DNA of 64,000 nt, from assembly GCF_019734885.1 (NCBI RefSeq), contig NZ_JAAXCM010000039.1, forward strand, positions 1 to 64,000, in the 5' to 3' direction. The translations under genes and the position numbers were made by a program. Within the stretch, counting starts at the first letter, position 1; each line of letters begins with the position of its first letter. Shown in pieces: positions 8,461 to 18,225 of this stretch. The notes beneath the pieces were generated by a model. The model saw nothing but the letters and a program-made list of their open reading frames with translations, ran no database searches and had not been told where the DNA came from. This stretch comes from Pseudocoprococcus catus. Its GTDB lineage: Bacteria > Bacillota > Clostridia > Lachnospirales > Lachnospiraceae.

Positions 8461-8492
8461 GGAGGATTTAGAACGATAAGGAGGATTTAGAA
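8445..8492 (+). repeat. 19-bp tandem duplication spanning a stop codon and ribosome site
   Basis: GGATTTAGAACGATAAGGA occurs at 8445-8463 and again at 8464-8482, with a third partial copy (8483-8492). The unit includes the end of the upstream gene and its AAGGAGG ribosome site, so the next gene has two stacked Shine-Dalgarno sequences. Confidence 0.8.
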
Positions 8493-8493
8493 T

Positions 8494-8700
8494 ATGGCTG
8501 TTAATCAGAAAGCCGTCAAGGTCTTGAATAAGGTCTTGGAAGCAGGCTTTACCGATGAAAAAGCGATTGCCGCTATGACTATGGACGATATTCTTTCTAT
8601 GCAGGGCATTACGGTTGCGGATATTACCCTCATCAATGACCTGCAAAAGAGCATTAAATCGAACAAGGTCATTTCTTTTCTTGGCGGTGGTGCGGAGTGA
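8494..8700 (+). CDS. Small conserved ICE protein (68 aa)
   Basis: ATG 8494 follows GGAGG in the duplicated leader. It encodes a 68-residue helical protein with a helix-hairpin-helix flavour (VLNKVLEAGFTDEKAIAAM, then MQGITVADITLIN). It sits immediately before the very large methylase-helicase gene. The function is unknown; a DNA-binding accessory role is inference from the fold-like pattern. A GTG-started 11-codon frame (8697-8732) overlaps its end and could couple translation to the next gene. Confidence 0.6.
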   Translation: MAVNQKAVKVLNKVLEAGFTDEKAIAAMTMDDILSMQGITVADITLINDLQKSIKSNKVISFLGGGAE

Positions 8701-8747
8701 GTAAACAGGAATATTTGAAACAGAAACGATAAGGAGGTGTAGGTTGA

Positions 8748-11700
8748 ATGGCAGCGAAGTATCAGCTAATCACAGAGCTGTATCGGCGTACAGGCGTTGC
8801 AGTTGCAAAAAATCCGCAGGCGTGGCAGGGCTTTCTGTCCTCTGCCTGCCGCAACTATAAATGCCGTTTTGACGAACAGCTTTTAATATACGCCCAACGC
8901 CCCGATGCTGTCGCCGTTGCGAAGCTCGAAACTTGGAACAGTCAGTTCAAACGTTGGGTCAATAAGGACAGCAAGGGTATTGCCGTATTTGACCCGAAAG
9001 GTCGCAGGAATACGCTGAAATACTATTTTGATGTGTCCGACACCCACGAGGGCTATTATGGCAGCCACCCTGTTCCGATATGGCAGATGGATGAGCGATA
9101 CGAGCAGGCTGTTATGGAAAGGCTCTCGGACAGGTTTGGAGATGTGGAAAGCATTGACCTTGCTTCTGCCTTAATGGAAACGGCAAAGAACGCCGTGGAG
9201 GACAATCTGCAAGACTATTTTTCTCAGTTAAAGGACTGCACGAAAGACAGCTTTTTGGAAGAACTGGACGACTTTAATATAGAAGTCATTTACAGGCGGC
9301 TGGCAGCAAACAGCGTTGCTTTTATGCTGATCAGCCGCTGCGGTCTGGATACGAATGAGTTTTTTGACAGAGAGGATTTTGTGGATATTGTAAATTTCAA
9401 TACCCCTGCATCGATAAACGCCATCGGCATTGCCACGAGCGATATTGCGGAAATGGCGTTACGGGAAATCTCACAGTCTATCCGAAATGTGCAAATAGCG
9501 GGAAAAGACCAGAATCGCACCTTTGCACAAAGAACGCAGGCTCAGTATGATAAAGGCAGACAACAACCCGAAAGGAGCGAATACAATGAGCGAAATCACT
9601 TACAGCAGACAGGGGGATTATCTTATTCCCGACCTAACATTACCGACAGAGCCAGAGCTTCCGCTTGGCAGGTACGCTTTGATGCACAGGGATTATCTGG
9701 AGAAACACAAAAGAGTGACCTATCTCAACTTGCTGACATCGGGCAGACTGAACGGGCATCTGCACGAGGTAGAGCAGACAGCACTCCAGAGGTTGGAGCT
9801 TCTGACGAAGCGGCTCTCAGCCGAGCAGGGCGTGACAGAGGAACTGAAAGAGAAAGCACCGATGCAGTGGGTCGGACTGATGAACAACATCCGCAACCAA
9901 GCGGAGGAAGTGATACTGACCGAACTGATTTACAAGTAAGCGTTGCCAAAGATGATGAGGTCAGGGTCAATCTTCCAACCGTAGATGAACAAATCGAAAT
10001 GATAGCAAAAGCAGAGGACGAAAAAGCCTCTGCTTTTGCTATTTCCAAAGAAGATATTGACTCCGTATTTCAGAAAGGCAGCGGCGTTGCGGACGGAAAA
10101 TACCGCATCTACCGCCAATTTCAAAAGGGCGAGGATAGACAGAAAAATATTGAGTTCCTTAAAAATGAGTATGGAACGGGCGGCGGTACGCACATCTTCC
10201 CCGATGGTTTCAGCGGTCATTCTTGGCATGACAGCAAAGGTCTTGCCATTGACCGAAACGGCACTTATACCAATCACGACCTTGTGTTGAAATGGTCAGA
10301 GGTTGAAAAGCGTCTGCGTGAGCTGATTAAGGATAACCGCTATCTCAATCCGAAAGAAAAAGACCATTATGCCGATTATCTTGAGAGCGTGTCAGCTCCC
10401 CAATATGAGATTGACACCCAGAGGAAAATAGCAAGGCAGCGTTTTATCGACGCCCACCGTGACCTGCCGCCTGCTGACAAACGGGATACCCTTGCTTTGC
10501 GGCTATCTGACTTTATCCGTGACTTGGACAGGTACGAAAAAGACCTGTTATCTGTTGTGGAACGAAGCGACCTTGCAGATGTTACCGCCGAGCAAATGGA
10601 ACAGCACCTGTCCGACCCCTCAACCGTTCAACAGCTCATAGACTTTCTTGCACAGGTACAATGGAAAACGACCTCAGTTTTCAGCCGCAGTAATGGGTGG
10701 AAGTTCACCGAGGAATTAAGGGAGCTGCACCCACTCCGCTACCTCTACAATGAGGGCGATGTGGTGTATATCGGTGCGGATAAATATGAGATTGCAACAC
10801 TTACTGAGGAAAAGGTCTACCTGCAAAATGCCGAGTTCCCTATCTTGGGGCAGGAATACAGCCGAGCCGACTTTGAAGAAAAGCTAACGGAAAATCCTGC
10901 AAACGACCATCTGAAGGTGGTCGTAACCGAGAAACAGAGGACAGAAACACCGTCCGAGAAAAAGCAGGACGGAATACAGTTTTCTATCGGTTTTTCTGAG
11001 CACCCTGCCTTTTATGACAGACAGCTTAATGACCGCTATACGGATTTGAGCTTTGCTCTGGGTAATAAGATGCTTGGTATTTTGGACGAGAAACAGCACC
11101 GTGAGCGTGAGGGCGATAAAAATATCGGGTGGTATCACAAGACAGATTTTGTTATCAAGGCTGTTATCGGCGGCGAGGAATTTAACTATGAAGGGCGGTT
11201 TGATATTGGCGATGGTGAGGGCGATTTAATTGCCCACATTAAGAATTTTTACGATTATGCCTTATCTCCAAAGGGCGAACAGCTATATGGAGATGACCGA
11301 GAAAGCCTGCTCCGTGGCAGAGATGAGTTTATCCCATTTTTGGAACAGCACACCGAGCTGACCCAAGAGGACGAGAAGCTCCTTGATGAGATTATGGCTA
11401 CCGAAAGTGATTGGTACAGGACAGCCGAGGAAGCCGAAGAAAAACCACAGGCGTATGCCGATATAATGAATGGCTCAGAAGCTCCTGCCATTGAAATGGA
11501 GCAATCCGCAGACGACCTCATAGGCAGGGAAATCATCATAGATAACCGTAAATATCTCATTGAGAACATTGGCAAAATCAGCGGCGATGTGTCCCTGCGT
11601 GACATCACATTCCAGAACAATGTGGGCTTTCCGATAAACCGAGTGGAGAAAATCGGCTATATCCAAAAGCTATTGGAACAGGAAAAAACCGAATTACCGC

Positions 11701-14700
11701 CCAAAGAAAAAACGGAAGCTCCTGCCGCAGACCGTCATAATTTCCGTATTATTGATGACGCCATCGGTGTCGGCGGGGCAAAAGAAAAATTCCGTAACAA
11801 TATGGCGGCAATCAACCTGCTGCACGAGCTTGAAATCGAAAACCGCCTTGCCACACCCGAAGAACAGGAAGTCCTATCTCGGTATGTCGGTTGGGGCGGT
11901 CTTTCTATGGCATTTGACGAACACAATGCGGCGTGGGCGGAGGAGTTTAAGGAGCTATATGCCAGCCTTTCCCCAGAGGAATACCGTGCCGCTATGGAGT
12001 CAACGCTGACCGCTTTTTATACGCCGCCTGTTGTTATCAAGGCGATGTATGGCGCACTTGACCGCCTGGGCTTTTCACAGGGCAATATCTTGGAGCCGTC
12101 CTGCGGTACAGGCAATTTCTTTGGTCTGCTTCCTGATAGTATGCAAAACAGCAAGCTCCACGGTGTGGAAATCGACTCTCTTACAGGCAGGATTGCAAAA
12201 CAGCTCTACCAAAAAGCGAACATTGCCATTGAGGGCTTTGAGAAAACGAATCTCCCAGACGACCATTTTGATGTAGTTCTCGGCAATGTGCCGTTTGGTG
12301 AGATAAGGGTCAATGACAGCCGATACAACGCCCAGAAGTTCCTCATACACGACTACTTTTTCGCAAAGGCTCTTGATAAAGTTCGTGCGGGCGGTGTTGT
12401 TGCGTTCATTACCTCTAAGGGAACAATGGATAAGGCAAGCCCCGAAATACGCAAGTATATTGCTCAGAGAGCCGAGCTGCTCGGAGCTATCCGTCTGCCT
12501 GACAACACTTTTAAGGCAAACGCAGGCACGGAGGTTACGAGCGATATTCTTATCCTGCAAAAGCGTGACCGAGTGATGGATATAGAGCCAGACTGGGTAC
12601 ACCTTGATACAGACGAAAACGGTGTTACGATGAACAGATATTTTGTCGAACACCCCGAAATGGTGTTGGGCGAAATAAAGATGGAAAGCACACGCTTTGG
12701 TACTTTTGAGCCTGTTTGTAAAGCCCATAAGGATATACCACTTTCCGAGCTTCTGTCCAATGCAGTTCAGAGGATAAACGGCGAAATCCCAGAGCTTGAT
12801 AATAGGGTTGATGAAATCTCCGATGAGCAGGAGCTTTCCGTTCCTGCTGACCCGAATGTGCGTAACTTCTCTTTTACTCTGGTGGACGGCAGGGTTTACT
12901 TCCGAGAGAACGACCGTATGCAACCTGCTTCTGTGTCGATGACCGCAGAAAACCGTATTAAGGGACTTATCCAAATCCGTGACTGTGTGCGTAAGCTCAT
13001 TGAGTATCAGACCGAGGATTACCCAGAGGAAATGATACGCACCGAGCAGGAAAACCTCAACCGTCTGTATGATGTTTATACCGCAAAATACGGTCTAATC
13101 AACAGCCGAGGAAACTATCTTGCTTTTGCTTCAGACGAGAGCTACTTCCTTTTATGTTCTCTGGAGGTGCTTGATGATGAGGGCAACTTCAAACGGAAGG
13201 CAGATATGTTCACAAAGCGGACTATCAAGCCCCACCGTGAGATTACCTCTGTTGAAACCGCAAGCGAAGCCCTCGCCCTCTCTATCGGGGAGAAAGCCCG
13301 TGTTGATTTGCCTTATATGGAGCAGCTCACAGGCAAAATGCAGGCTGAGCTTGTGCAGGATTTACAAGGTGTTATCTTCAAAGTACCGAACTGTGAGCCT
13401 GTTTCCTATGTAGCCGCAGACGAGTATCTGTCGGGAAATGTCCGAAACAAGCTGACGGTTGCGGAGCTTGCTGCCAAGAATGACCCAGAGCTTGCAGTTA
13501 ATGTGGAAGCCTTGAAAAAGGTCATTCCCAAAGACCTATCGGCGGCGGAAATCTCTGTCCGTCTGGGTGCGACTTGGATACCGCAGGAAGATATACAGCG
13601 GTTTGTGATGGAGCTTTTAACTCCGTCAAGCTATGCCGCAGGCAGATTAAAGGTACGATACACCCCGATAAACGGAGACTGGTTCATAGAAAATAAAAGC
13701 TCCGATATGGGGAATGTAAAGGCGGACAGTACCTATGGTACGAAAAGGGCTTCCGCCTATCGCATTATTGAGGACACCTTAAACCTGCGTGACACCCGTA
13801 TCTTTGATTATGTGTATGACGAACACGGCAATAAAAAAGCGGTGTTCAATGCAAAGGAAACCACGGCGGCACAGGCGAAGCAGGAAGTCATCAAGCAGGC
13901 GTTTCAGGATTGGTTATGGAAAGACTCAGAACGGCGAAACCGCCTTGTCCGTTATTACAACGACACTTTTAACTCTGTGCGACCCCGTGAGTATGACGGA
14001 AGCCATATCACTTTTGGAGGTATCAGTCCAGAAATCACACTAAGACCCCATCAAGTCAACGCTATCGCCCATATCCTTTATGGCGGCAATACGCTTCTTG
14101 CCCATAAGGTGGGAGCAGGAAAAACCTTTGAAATGGTAGCCGCCGCACAGGAAAGCAAACGGCTCGGTTTATGCCAGAAATCCATGTTTGTTGTGCCGAA
14201 TCATCTTGTCGGTCAGTGGGCTTCTGAGTATCTGCGGCTCTATCCGAGTGCAAATATCCTTGTTACAACAAAGCAGGATTTTGAAACAGGAAACCGCAAG
14301 AAGTTCTGCGGTAGGATTGCCACAGGCGACTATGATGCAGTCATTATTGGGCATTCTCAGTTTGAAAAAATTCCGATGAGCATAGAACGACAGCGGGAAC
14401 AGTTGGAGAAGCAGCTTGATGATATTGAGCGTGGCATTGATGATGTGCAGGCTTCCAAAGGCGAGCAGTTCACGGTCAAACAGCTAATGAAAACCCGAAA
14501 GGCAATCAAGACGAAGCTCGAAAAGCTTAACGACACCAAGCGTAAGGATACGGTTATCGACTTTGAACAGCTCGGCGTTGACAGGCTTTTCATTGATGAG
14601 AGCCATTTTTATAAGAATTTGTACCTCTACACCAAGATGCGAAATGTAGGCGGTATCGCCCAGACCGAAGCCCAGAAATCAAGCGACCTCTTTATGAAAT

Positions 14701-16511
14701 GCCGCTATCTGGACGAAATCACGGGCAACCGTGGCACGGTTTTCGCAACGGGTACGCCTGTCAGCAATTCAATGGTTGAGCTGTACTCCGTTCAGAGGTA
14801 CTTGCAGTATGACACCCTTGCACAGAATGGTTTGCAGCATTTTGACAGTTGGGCTTCTACCTTTGGAGAAACGGTTACAGCTCTGGAATTAGCACCCGAA
14901 GGCACAAATTACCGAGCCAAGACGAGGTTTGCCAAGTTCTATAACCTGCCAGAGCTGATGCAGATGTTCCGTGAGGTGGCGGATATTCAGACCGCCGATA
15001 TGCTAAAGCTCCCCGTGCCAAAGGTCAATTACCACAATATTAAGACCAAGCCGAGCGAGATACAGACCGAGATGGTAGCTTCCCTTGCGAAGCGGGCTGA
15101 GAAAGTCAGGGCAAGGCTTGTCGAGCCGAACATCGACAATATGCTCAAGATAACCAATGACGGGCGGAAACTGGCTCTTGACCAGAGGATGATTGACCCG
15201 ATGCTGCCAGATGATCCAGACAGTAAAGTCAATGCCTGCGTGGATAATGTGTACCGCATCTGGGAGGAACACGCCGATACCAAAGCGACACAGCTTGTGT
15301 TCTGCGACCTGTCAACCCCGAAAAATGACGGCACTTTCAATGTCTACGACGATATGAGGGAGAAACTGATAGCCCGTGGTATCCCTGCGGAGCAGATACG
15401 ATTTATCCACGAAGCGAACACCGATGCACAGAAAAAAGAGTTGTTCGGCAAGGTCAGAAGCGGCGAAGTCCGTGTGCTGTTCGGCTCTACTCCGAAGATG
15501 GGAGCAGGTATGAATGTGCAGGACAGGCTCATAGCAATCCATAACCTTGACTGTCCGTGGCGTCCTTCCGACCTTGAACAAAGGCAGGGGCGTATTGAAC
15601 GGCAGGGAAATATGTTCCCAGAGGTGGAGGTTTACCGCTATGTGACCGAGCAAACTTTTGATGCCTACCTCTATCAGTTGGTGGAGAGCAAGCAGAAATT
15701 TATCAGCCAGATAATGACGAGCAAAAGCCCTGTACGCTCTGCCGAAGATGTGGACGAGGTTGCCCTGTCCTTTGCGGAGGTTAAAATGCTTGCCACAGGC
15801 GATGCCCGTTTTAAGGAAAAGATGGATTTGGATATACAGGTTTCCAAGCTCCGAGTGTTAAAGCAGAGTTATCTTTCCGAACATTACGACCTTGAGGACA
15901 GGGTGCTGAAATACTATCCCCAGACCATTAAGGAGTATGAGGAACGCATTGCAGGCTATGAAAATGATGTAGCTCTTGCCGAGCAGCACAAGCCGCAGGG
16001 CGAGGATAAGTTCTGCCCGATGACCCTAAAAGGCGTGACCTACACCGAAAAGGCAGACGCAGGCGAAATGCTTCTTGCAATCTGCAAGGATTATCCGATG
16101 TCTGCACCTACCGAAATCGGCAGCTATCGAGGTTTCCGAATGGAGATTTATTATGATACCGTCAACGCCCATTACTGTATGAACCTCTGCGGAAAGGCAA
16201 AGCATAAGGTGGATTTAGGCTCTGATGCTCTCGGAAATCTGACCCGAATTGAGAACGAGCTGTCAAAGCTCCTCGCCAGACTGGAAGCTGCCAAGACCAA
16301 AAAGGCGGAAACTATCGCACAGCTTGAAATCGCAAAGGAGGAAATCAAGAAGCCTTTTGCCTTTGAAGATGAGCTGAAAGAAAAAACAGAACGGCTGAAC
16401 ACTCTTAACATTGAGCTGAATCTGAATGAAAAAGATACTTCCGTTATGGATACCGAGCCAGAGCAGACAGAAGAACAGCCCGAAAGAAAATGTGCAAGTC
16501 GGGAGAGATAA
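8748..16511 (+). CDS. Giant N6-adenine methylase-like/SNF2-type helicase polyprotein
   Basis: This 2587-residue protein is typical of large polyvalent proteins in ICEs. The N-terminal segment (1-270) is a conserved accessory domain. A disordered Arg/Asp/Gly-rich linker (about 270-400) is overprinted by tnpV in another frame. A methyltransferase domain near 1100-1260 has the SAM motif LEPSCGTGNFFG (about 1115) and GNVPFGE in place of the catalytic NPPY/F. A superfamily 2 helicase occupies about 1760-2310, with GAGKT (about 1790), DESH (about 1949), ATGTPVSNS, and QRQGRIERQG (about 2279). The C-terminus is coiled coil. Such proteins probably modify or unwind element DNA and counter restriction; this is family knowledge and inference. 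It starts at ATG 8748 after AAGGAGGTG. Confidence 0.9.
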   Translation: MAAKYQLITELYRRTGVAVAKNPQAWQGFLSSACRNYKCRFDEQLLIYAQRPDAVAVAKLETWNSQFKRWVNKDSKGIAVFDPKGRRNTLKYYFDVSDTHEGYYGSHPVPIWQMDERYEQAVMERLSDRFGDVESIDLASALMETAKNAVEDNLQDYFSQLKDCTKDSFLEELDDFNIEVIYRRLAANSVAFMLISRCGLDTNEFFDREDFVDIVNFNTPASINAIGIATSDIAEMALREISQSIRNVQIAGKDQNRTFAQRTQAQYDKGRQQPERSEYNERNHLQQTGGLSYSRPNITDRARASAWQVRFDAQGLSGETQKSDLSQLADIGQTERASARGRADSTPEVGASDEAALSRAGRDRGTERESTDAVGRTDEQHPQPSGGSDTDRTDLQVSVAKDDEVRVNLPTVDEQIEMIAKAEDEKASAFAISKEDIDSVFQKGSGVADGKYRIYRQFQKGEDRQKNIEFLKNEYGTGGGTHIFPDGFSGHSWHDSKGLAIDRNGTYTNHDLVLKWSEVEKRLRELIKDNRYLNPKEKDHYADYLESVSAPQYEIDTQRKIARQRFIDAHRDLPPADKRDTLALRLSDFIRDLDRYEKDLLSVVERSDLADVTAEQMEQHLSDPSTVQQLIDFLAQVQWKTTSVFSRSNGWKFTEELRELHPLRYLYNEGDVVYIGADKYEIATLTEEKVYLQNAEFPILGQEYSRADFEEKLTENPANDHLKVVVTEKQRTETPSEKKQDGIQFSIGFSEHPAFYDRQLNDRYTDLSFALGNKMLGILDEKQHREREGDKNIGWYHKTDFVIKAVIGGEEFNYEGRFDIGDGEGDLIAHIKNFYDYALSPKGEQLYGDDRESLLRGRDEFIPFLEQHTELTQEDEKLLDEIMATESDWYRTAEEAEEKPQAYADIMNGSEAPAIEMEQSADDLIGREIIIDNRKYLIENIGKISGDVSLRDITFQNNVGFPINRVEKIGYIQKLLEQEKTELPPKEKTEAPAADRHNFRIIDDAIGVGGAKEKFRNNMAAINLLHELEIENRLATPEEQEVLSRYVGWGGLSMAFDEHNAAWAEEFKELYASLSPEEYRAAMESTLTAFYTPPVVIKAMYGALDRLGFSQGNILEPSCGTGNFFGLLPDSMQNSKLHGVEIDSLTGRIAKQLYQKANIAIEGFEKTNLPDDHFDVVLGNVPFGEIRVNDSRYNAQKFLIHDYFFAKALDKVRAGGVVAFITSKGTMDKASPEIRKYIAQRAELLGAIRLPDNTFKANAGTEVTSDILILQKRDRVMDIEPDWVHLDTDENGVTMNRYFVEHPEMVLGEIKMESTRFGTFEPVCKAHKDIPLSELLSNAVQRINGEIPELDNRVDEISDEQELSVPADPNVRNFSFTLVDGRVYFRENDRMQPASVSMTAENRIKGLIQIRDCVRKLIEYQTEDYPEEMIRTEQENLNRLYDVYTAKYGLINSRGNYLAFASDESYFLLCSLEVLDDEGNFKRKADMFTKRTIKPHREITSVETASEALALSIGEKARVDLPYMEQLTGKMQAELVQDLQGVIFKVPNCEPVSYVAADEYLSGNVRNKLTVAELAAKNDPELAVNVEALKKVIPKDLSAAEISVRLGATWIPQEDIQRFVMELLTPSSYAAGRLKVRYTPINGDWFIENKSSDMGNVKADSTYGTKRASAYRIIEDTLNLRDTRIFDYVYDEHGNKKAVFNAKETTAAQAKQEVIKQAFQDWLWKDSERRNRLVRYYNDTFNSVRPREYDGSHITFGGISPEITLRPHQVNAIAHILYGGNTLLAHKVGAGKTFEMVAAAQESKRLGLCQKSMFVVPNHLVGQWASEYLRLYPSANILVTTKQDFETGNRKKFCGRIATGDYDAVIIGHSQFEKIPMSIERQREQLEKQLDDIERGIDDVQASKGEQFTVKQLMKTRKAIKTKLEKLNDTKRKDTVIDFEQLGVDRLFIDESHFYKNLYLYTKMRNVGGIAQTEAQKSSDLFMKCRYLDEITGNRGTVFATGTPVSNSMVELYSVQRYLQYDTLAQNGLQHFDSWASTFGETVTALELAPEGTNYRAKTRFAKFYNLPELMQMFREVADIQTADMLKLPVPKVNYHNIKTKPSEIQTEMVASLAKRAEKVRARLVEPNIDNMLKITNDGRKLALDQRMIDPMLPDDPDSKVNACVDNVYRIWEEHADTKATQLVFCDLSTPKNDGTFNVYDDMREKLIARGIPAEQIRFIHEANTDAQKKELFGKVRSGEVRVLFGSTPKMGAGMNVQDRLIAIHNLDCPWRPSDLEQRQGRIERQGNMFPEVEVYRYVTEQTFDAYLYQLVESKQKFISQIMTSKSPVRSAEDVDEVALSFAEVKMLATGDARFKEKMDLDIQVSKLRVLKQSYLSEHYDLEDRVLKYYPQTIKEYEERIAGYENDVALAEQHKPQGEDKFCPMTLKGVTYTEKADAGEMLLAICKDYPMSAPTEIGSYRGFRMEIYYDTVNAHYCMNLCGKAKHKVDLGSDALGNLTRIENELSKLLARLEAAKTKKAETIAQLEIAKEEIKKPFAFEDELKEKTERLNTLNIELNLNEKDTSVMDTEPEQTEEQPERKCASRER
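9586..9939 (+). CDS. tnpV: TnpV-family protein overprinted inside the helicase gene
   Basis: ATG 9586 lies eight bases after AAAGGAG (9571-9577) and opens a 117-residue frame wholly inside the 7.8-kb helicase gene, in the +2 phase relative to it. The product matches the transposon-encoded TnpV family as I recall it: YSRQGDYLIPDL near the start, PLGRYALMHRDYLEKH, a LLTSGRL.GHL segment, then WVGLMNNIRNQAEE and a final ELIYK. The helicase frame over the same bases encodes a low-complexity Arg/Ser/Asp-rich linker, which supports TnpV as the constrained frame. The function of TnpV is not established. Confidence is high for coding and moderate for the name. Confidence 0.75.
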   Translation: MSEITYSRQGDYLIPDLTLPTEPELPLGRYALMHRDYLEKHKRVTYLNLLTSGRLNGHLHEVEQTALQRLELLTKRLSAEQGVTEELKEKAPMQWVGLMNNIRNQAEEVILTELIYK

Positions 16512-16525
16512 TGCGGTTTGCATAT

Positions 16526-16554
16526 TTGTATTGCTGATTTCTGGGAAGTATAAT
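16526..16554 (+). promoter_or_regulatory. Sigma-A promoter after the helicase gene
   Basis: TTGTAT (16526-16531), a 17-base spacer and perfect TATAAT (16549-16554), upstream of the small gene at 16589. Confidence 0.6.
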
Positions 16555-16588
16555 AGGTGTAGATTAGTAAATGTCGGAGGTGAAAGGT

Positions 16589-16918
16589 GTGCTTGATAAT
16601 TTCAGATTTGAAACCTTTGTTGATGTGCATAGCAACATTTTTTCGGAATATCTAAGCTCCGTTATCGCAAAGCTGCCCAAAGGAAATCCAGAATACCGTT
16701 CCACAGAGGAAAGGATAGAGGAACTCTACAAGGAGTATCCCAAAGTGATGGCAGTTTTGGATACGGAAAAGCCGAGTGATTTATCCGAGCAGGAGTGTAA
16801 GGCTTTGATAGAAGTTTTGGAGCTTCGGAACAGGCTCAGCGATATGCAGCAGGAAGCAATCTATTTCAGAGGGTGCTATGACAGCGTTGGGTATCTCAAA
16901 AAAGCAGGAATTTTATAA
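16589..16918 (+). CDS. Conserved ICE protein of unknown function (109 aa)
   Basis: The start is placed at GTG 16589, eight bases after GGAGG (16576-16580); an ATG at 16571 lies upstream of that site. The product is a helical, acidic protein with a central STEERIEELYKEYPKVM helix and a C-terminal segment (QQEAIYFRGCYDS) that recurs in small ICE proteins. It has its own promoter and a perfect terminator, so it is an independent unit. The function is unknown. Confidence 0.65.
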   Translation: MLDNFRFETFVDVHSNIFSEYLSSVIAKLPKGNPEYRSTEERIEELYKEYPKVMAVLDTEKPSDLSEQECKALIEVLELRNRLSDMQQEAIYFRGCYDSVGYLKKAGIL

Positions 16919-16923
16919 CCGAG

Positions 16924-16961
16924 AAAAGACGGCATTGGCGTGGAGTTGATGCCGTCTTTTA
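16924..16961 (+). terminator. Rho-independent terminator
   Basis: AAAAGACGGCAT (16924-16935) pairs perfectly with ATGCCGTCTTTT (16949-16960). Confidence 0.8.
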
Positions 16962-16973
16962 CATAGCCGAGAG
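16959..16973 (+). repeat. 15-bp direct repeat, left copy, flanking AT-rich cargo
   Basis: TTACATAGCCGAGAG here is identical to 18211-18225. The AT-rich gene at 17034-18200 lies between the two copies. A shorter TTACATAGCC also occurs at 791-800. Confidence 0.7.
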
Positions 16974-16994
16974 ATGGAAAAATTTATTGTAGTG

Positions 16995-17003
16995 TGGTAT
17001 AAT
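16995..17003 (+). promoter_or_regulatory. Extended -10 promoter of the cargo gene
   Basis: TGGTATAAT is an extended -10 element (TGn-TATAAT) 31 bases before ATG 17034. A -35 is weak (TGGAAA), as is common with extended -10 promoters. Confidence 0.45.
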
Positions 17004-17033
17004 TACTCATTATAAATAAATGGGGGAATAATA

Positions 17034-18200
17034 ATGACAAACTTTGACTTGCTGAAGCTACTTATGGATAAAAAGGTAGCTGACTCTTTTCAATTTTTTA
17101 CTTCCTGTCAATACAAACTTGATATGGCTGAACTGAGCTATAACGCTCTTAAAAATCTAATTAAAAAGTATCAAGAGGAAGAAACAGAGGTTATAAACAA
17201 GGTATTTGAAGATGCAAAAAGGACAGGAAAAGGTACATATAAATTGCATAAAAATGTTGTTGACTTTTTCGGAATAGAAATTGACACGACAGTTGCGATT
17301 GAAAAAGTATTTATGGAAATAATGGGATTGCTTCATAATTTTTTCGATACTTTTGCTCAGTGGATAAATTCCAGCCTTTTTGGAGAACAGGCGTTGCCGA
17401 TAAAAAGAGCTTCTCTGGTTAATGTGATTAATAAAATGAGTGCATTCCCAGAATATACAGACCAATTTATTACAGATTTTACTAATATAACAGCTAATCA
17501 GAATTATTCTTATGTAGCTGATTTTAATAACACTCAAAAGCATAGGTATCAATTATATGTGCAGAATAAATTTGATTTGTTCTCTGTGCAAGGAGAGGTA
17601 AGCATTCAAGAGTTTGAAAAAGATGGTAGAGTGCATATAAAGGAAGATGTATTGGATGTTGTATCAACTATTTTAGATTACTGTAAAAAACTTCTTAATG
17701 ACTCCCAAACTTATGTAGAGAATTACTATAAAAACAATAATTGTAATTATGTGGAACACAGAATATATAATCCTCAAACATATATGTTTTTTGAAAATGA
17801 AGAGGACTATAAGCAACTGAAAAATGCAAAAAATCATTATCATTTTATTGAAGTAGATGCGAACAATATATTTCCGCAATACCAAATTATGCTTGTTTGT
17901 GATGGCTCGGAAGCTGATAATGATGAAGATAAACGCATTGAAATGTTTAATTCAGTATATCCGATTATTATGCTTAAAGATTGTAATAATGAAATTGTAG
18001 GCATATTAAAGCCAGAAGATAATGAAACATACAAATTAAGAGATGAGCATAACTTAATTTATCGAAAATATAGAAGCATAACTTCAGATTATCGGCAAGA
18101 TATGTTTAATGCTATATGTTCAGGAGAGTTTCACTATTATCCATATCTGAGTAATGCTACTTTTTGTTATGACAAAAGTAATTCAACAACACAAGAATAA
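17034..18200 (+). CDS. AT-rich cargo gene of unknown function (388 aa)
   Basis: ATG 17034 follows GGGGGAATAATA and begins a 388-residue, Asn/Tyr/Phe-rich protein. Its codon use is far more AT-rich than its neighbours. I recognise no domain, signal peptide or clear membrane segment. Residues 1-100 are helical, the middle is mixed, and an acidic loop DGSEADNDEDKR lies near 290. The gene has its own promoter, stands alone, and sits between 15-bp direct repeats, the right copy of which forms half of a terminator. The layout is that of a recently acquired cargo gene. Anti-phage defence or entry exclusion are common roles for such cargo, but nothing in the sequence proves either. Confidence 0.75.
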   Translation: MTNFDLLKLLMDKKVADSFQFFTSCQYKLDMAELSYNALKNLIKKYQEEETEVINKVFEDAKRTGKGTYKLHKNVVDFFGIEIDTTVAIEKVFMEIMGLLHNFFDTFAQWINSSLFGEQALPIKRASLVNVINKMSAFPEYTDQFITDFTNITANQNYSYVADFNNTQKHRYQLYVQNKFDLFSVQGEVSIQEFEKDGRVHIKEDVLDVVSTILDYCKKLLNDSQTYVENYYKNNNCNYVEHRIYNPQTYMFFENEEDYKQLKNAKNHYHFIEVDANNIFPQYQIMLVCDGSEADNDEDKRIEMFNSVYPIIMLKDCNNEIVGILKPEDNETYKLRDEHNLIYRKYRSITSDYRQDMFNAICSGEFHYYPYLSNATFCYDKSNSTTQE

Positions 18201-18210
18201 CAAATAGAAC

Positions 18211-18225
18211 TTACATAGCCGAGAG
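18211..18225 (+). repeat. 15-bp direct repeat, right copy
   Basis: TTACATAGCCGAGAG, identical to 16959-16973; here it continues as the 5' arm of a terminator stem. Confidence 0.7.
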
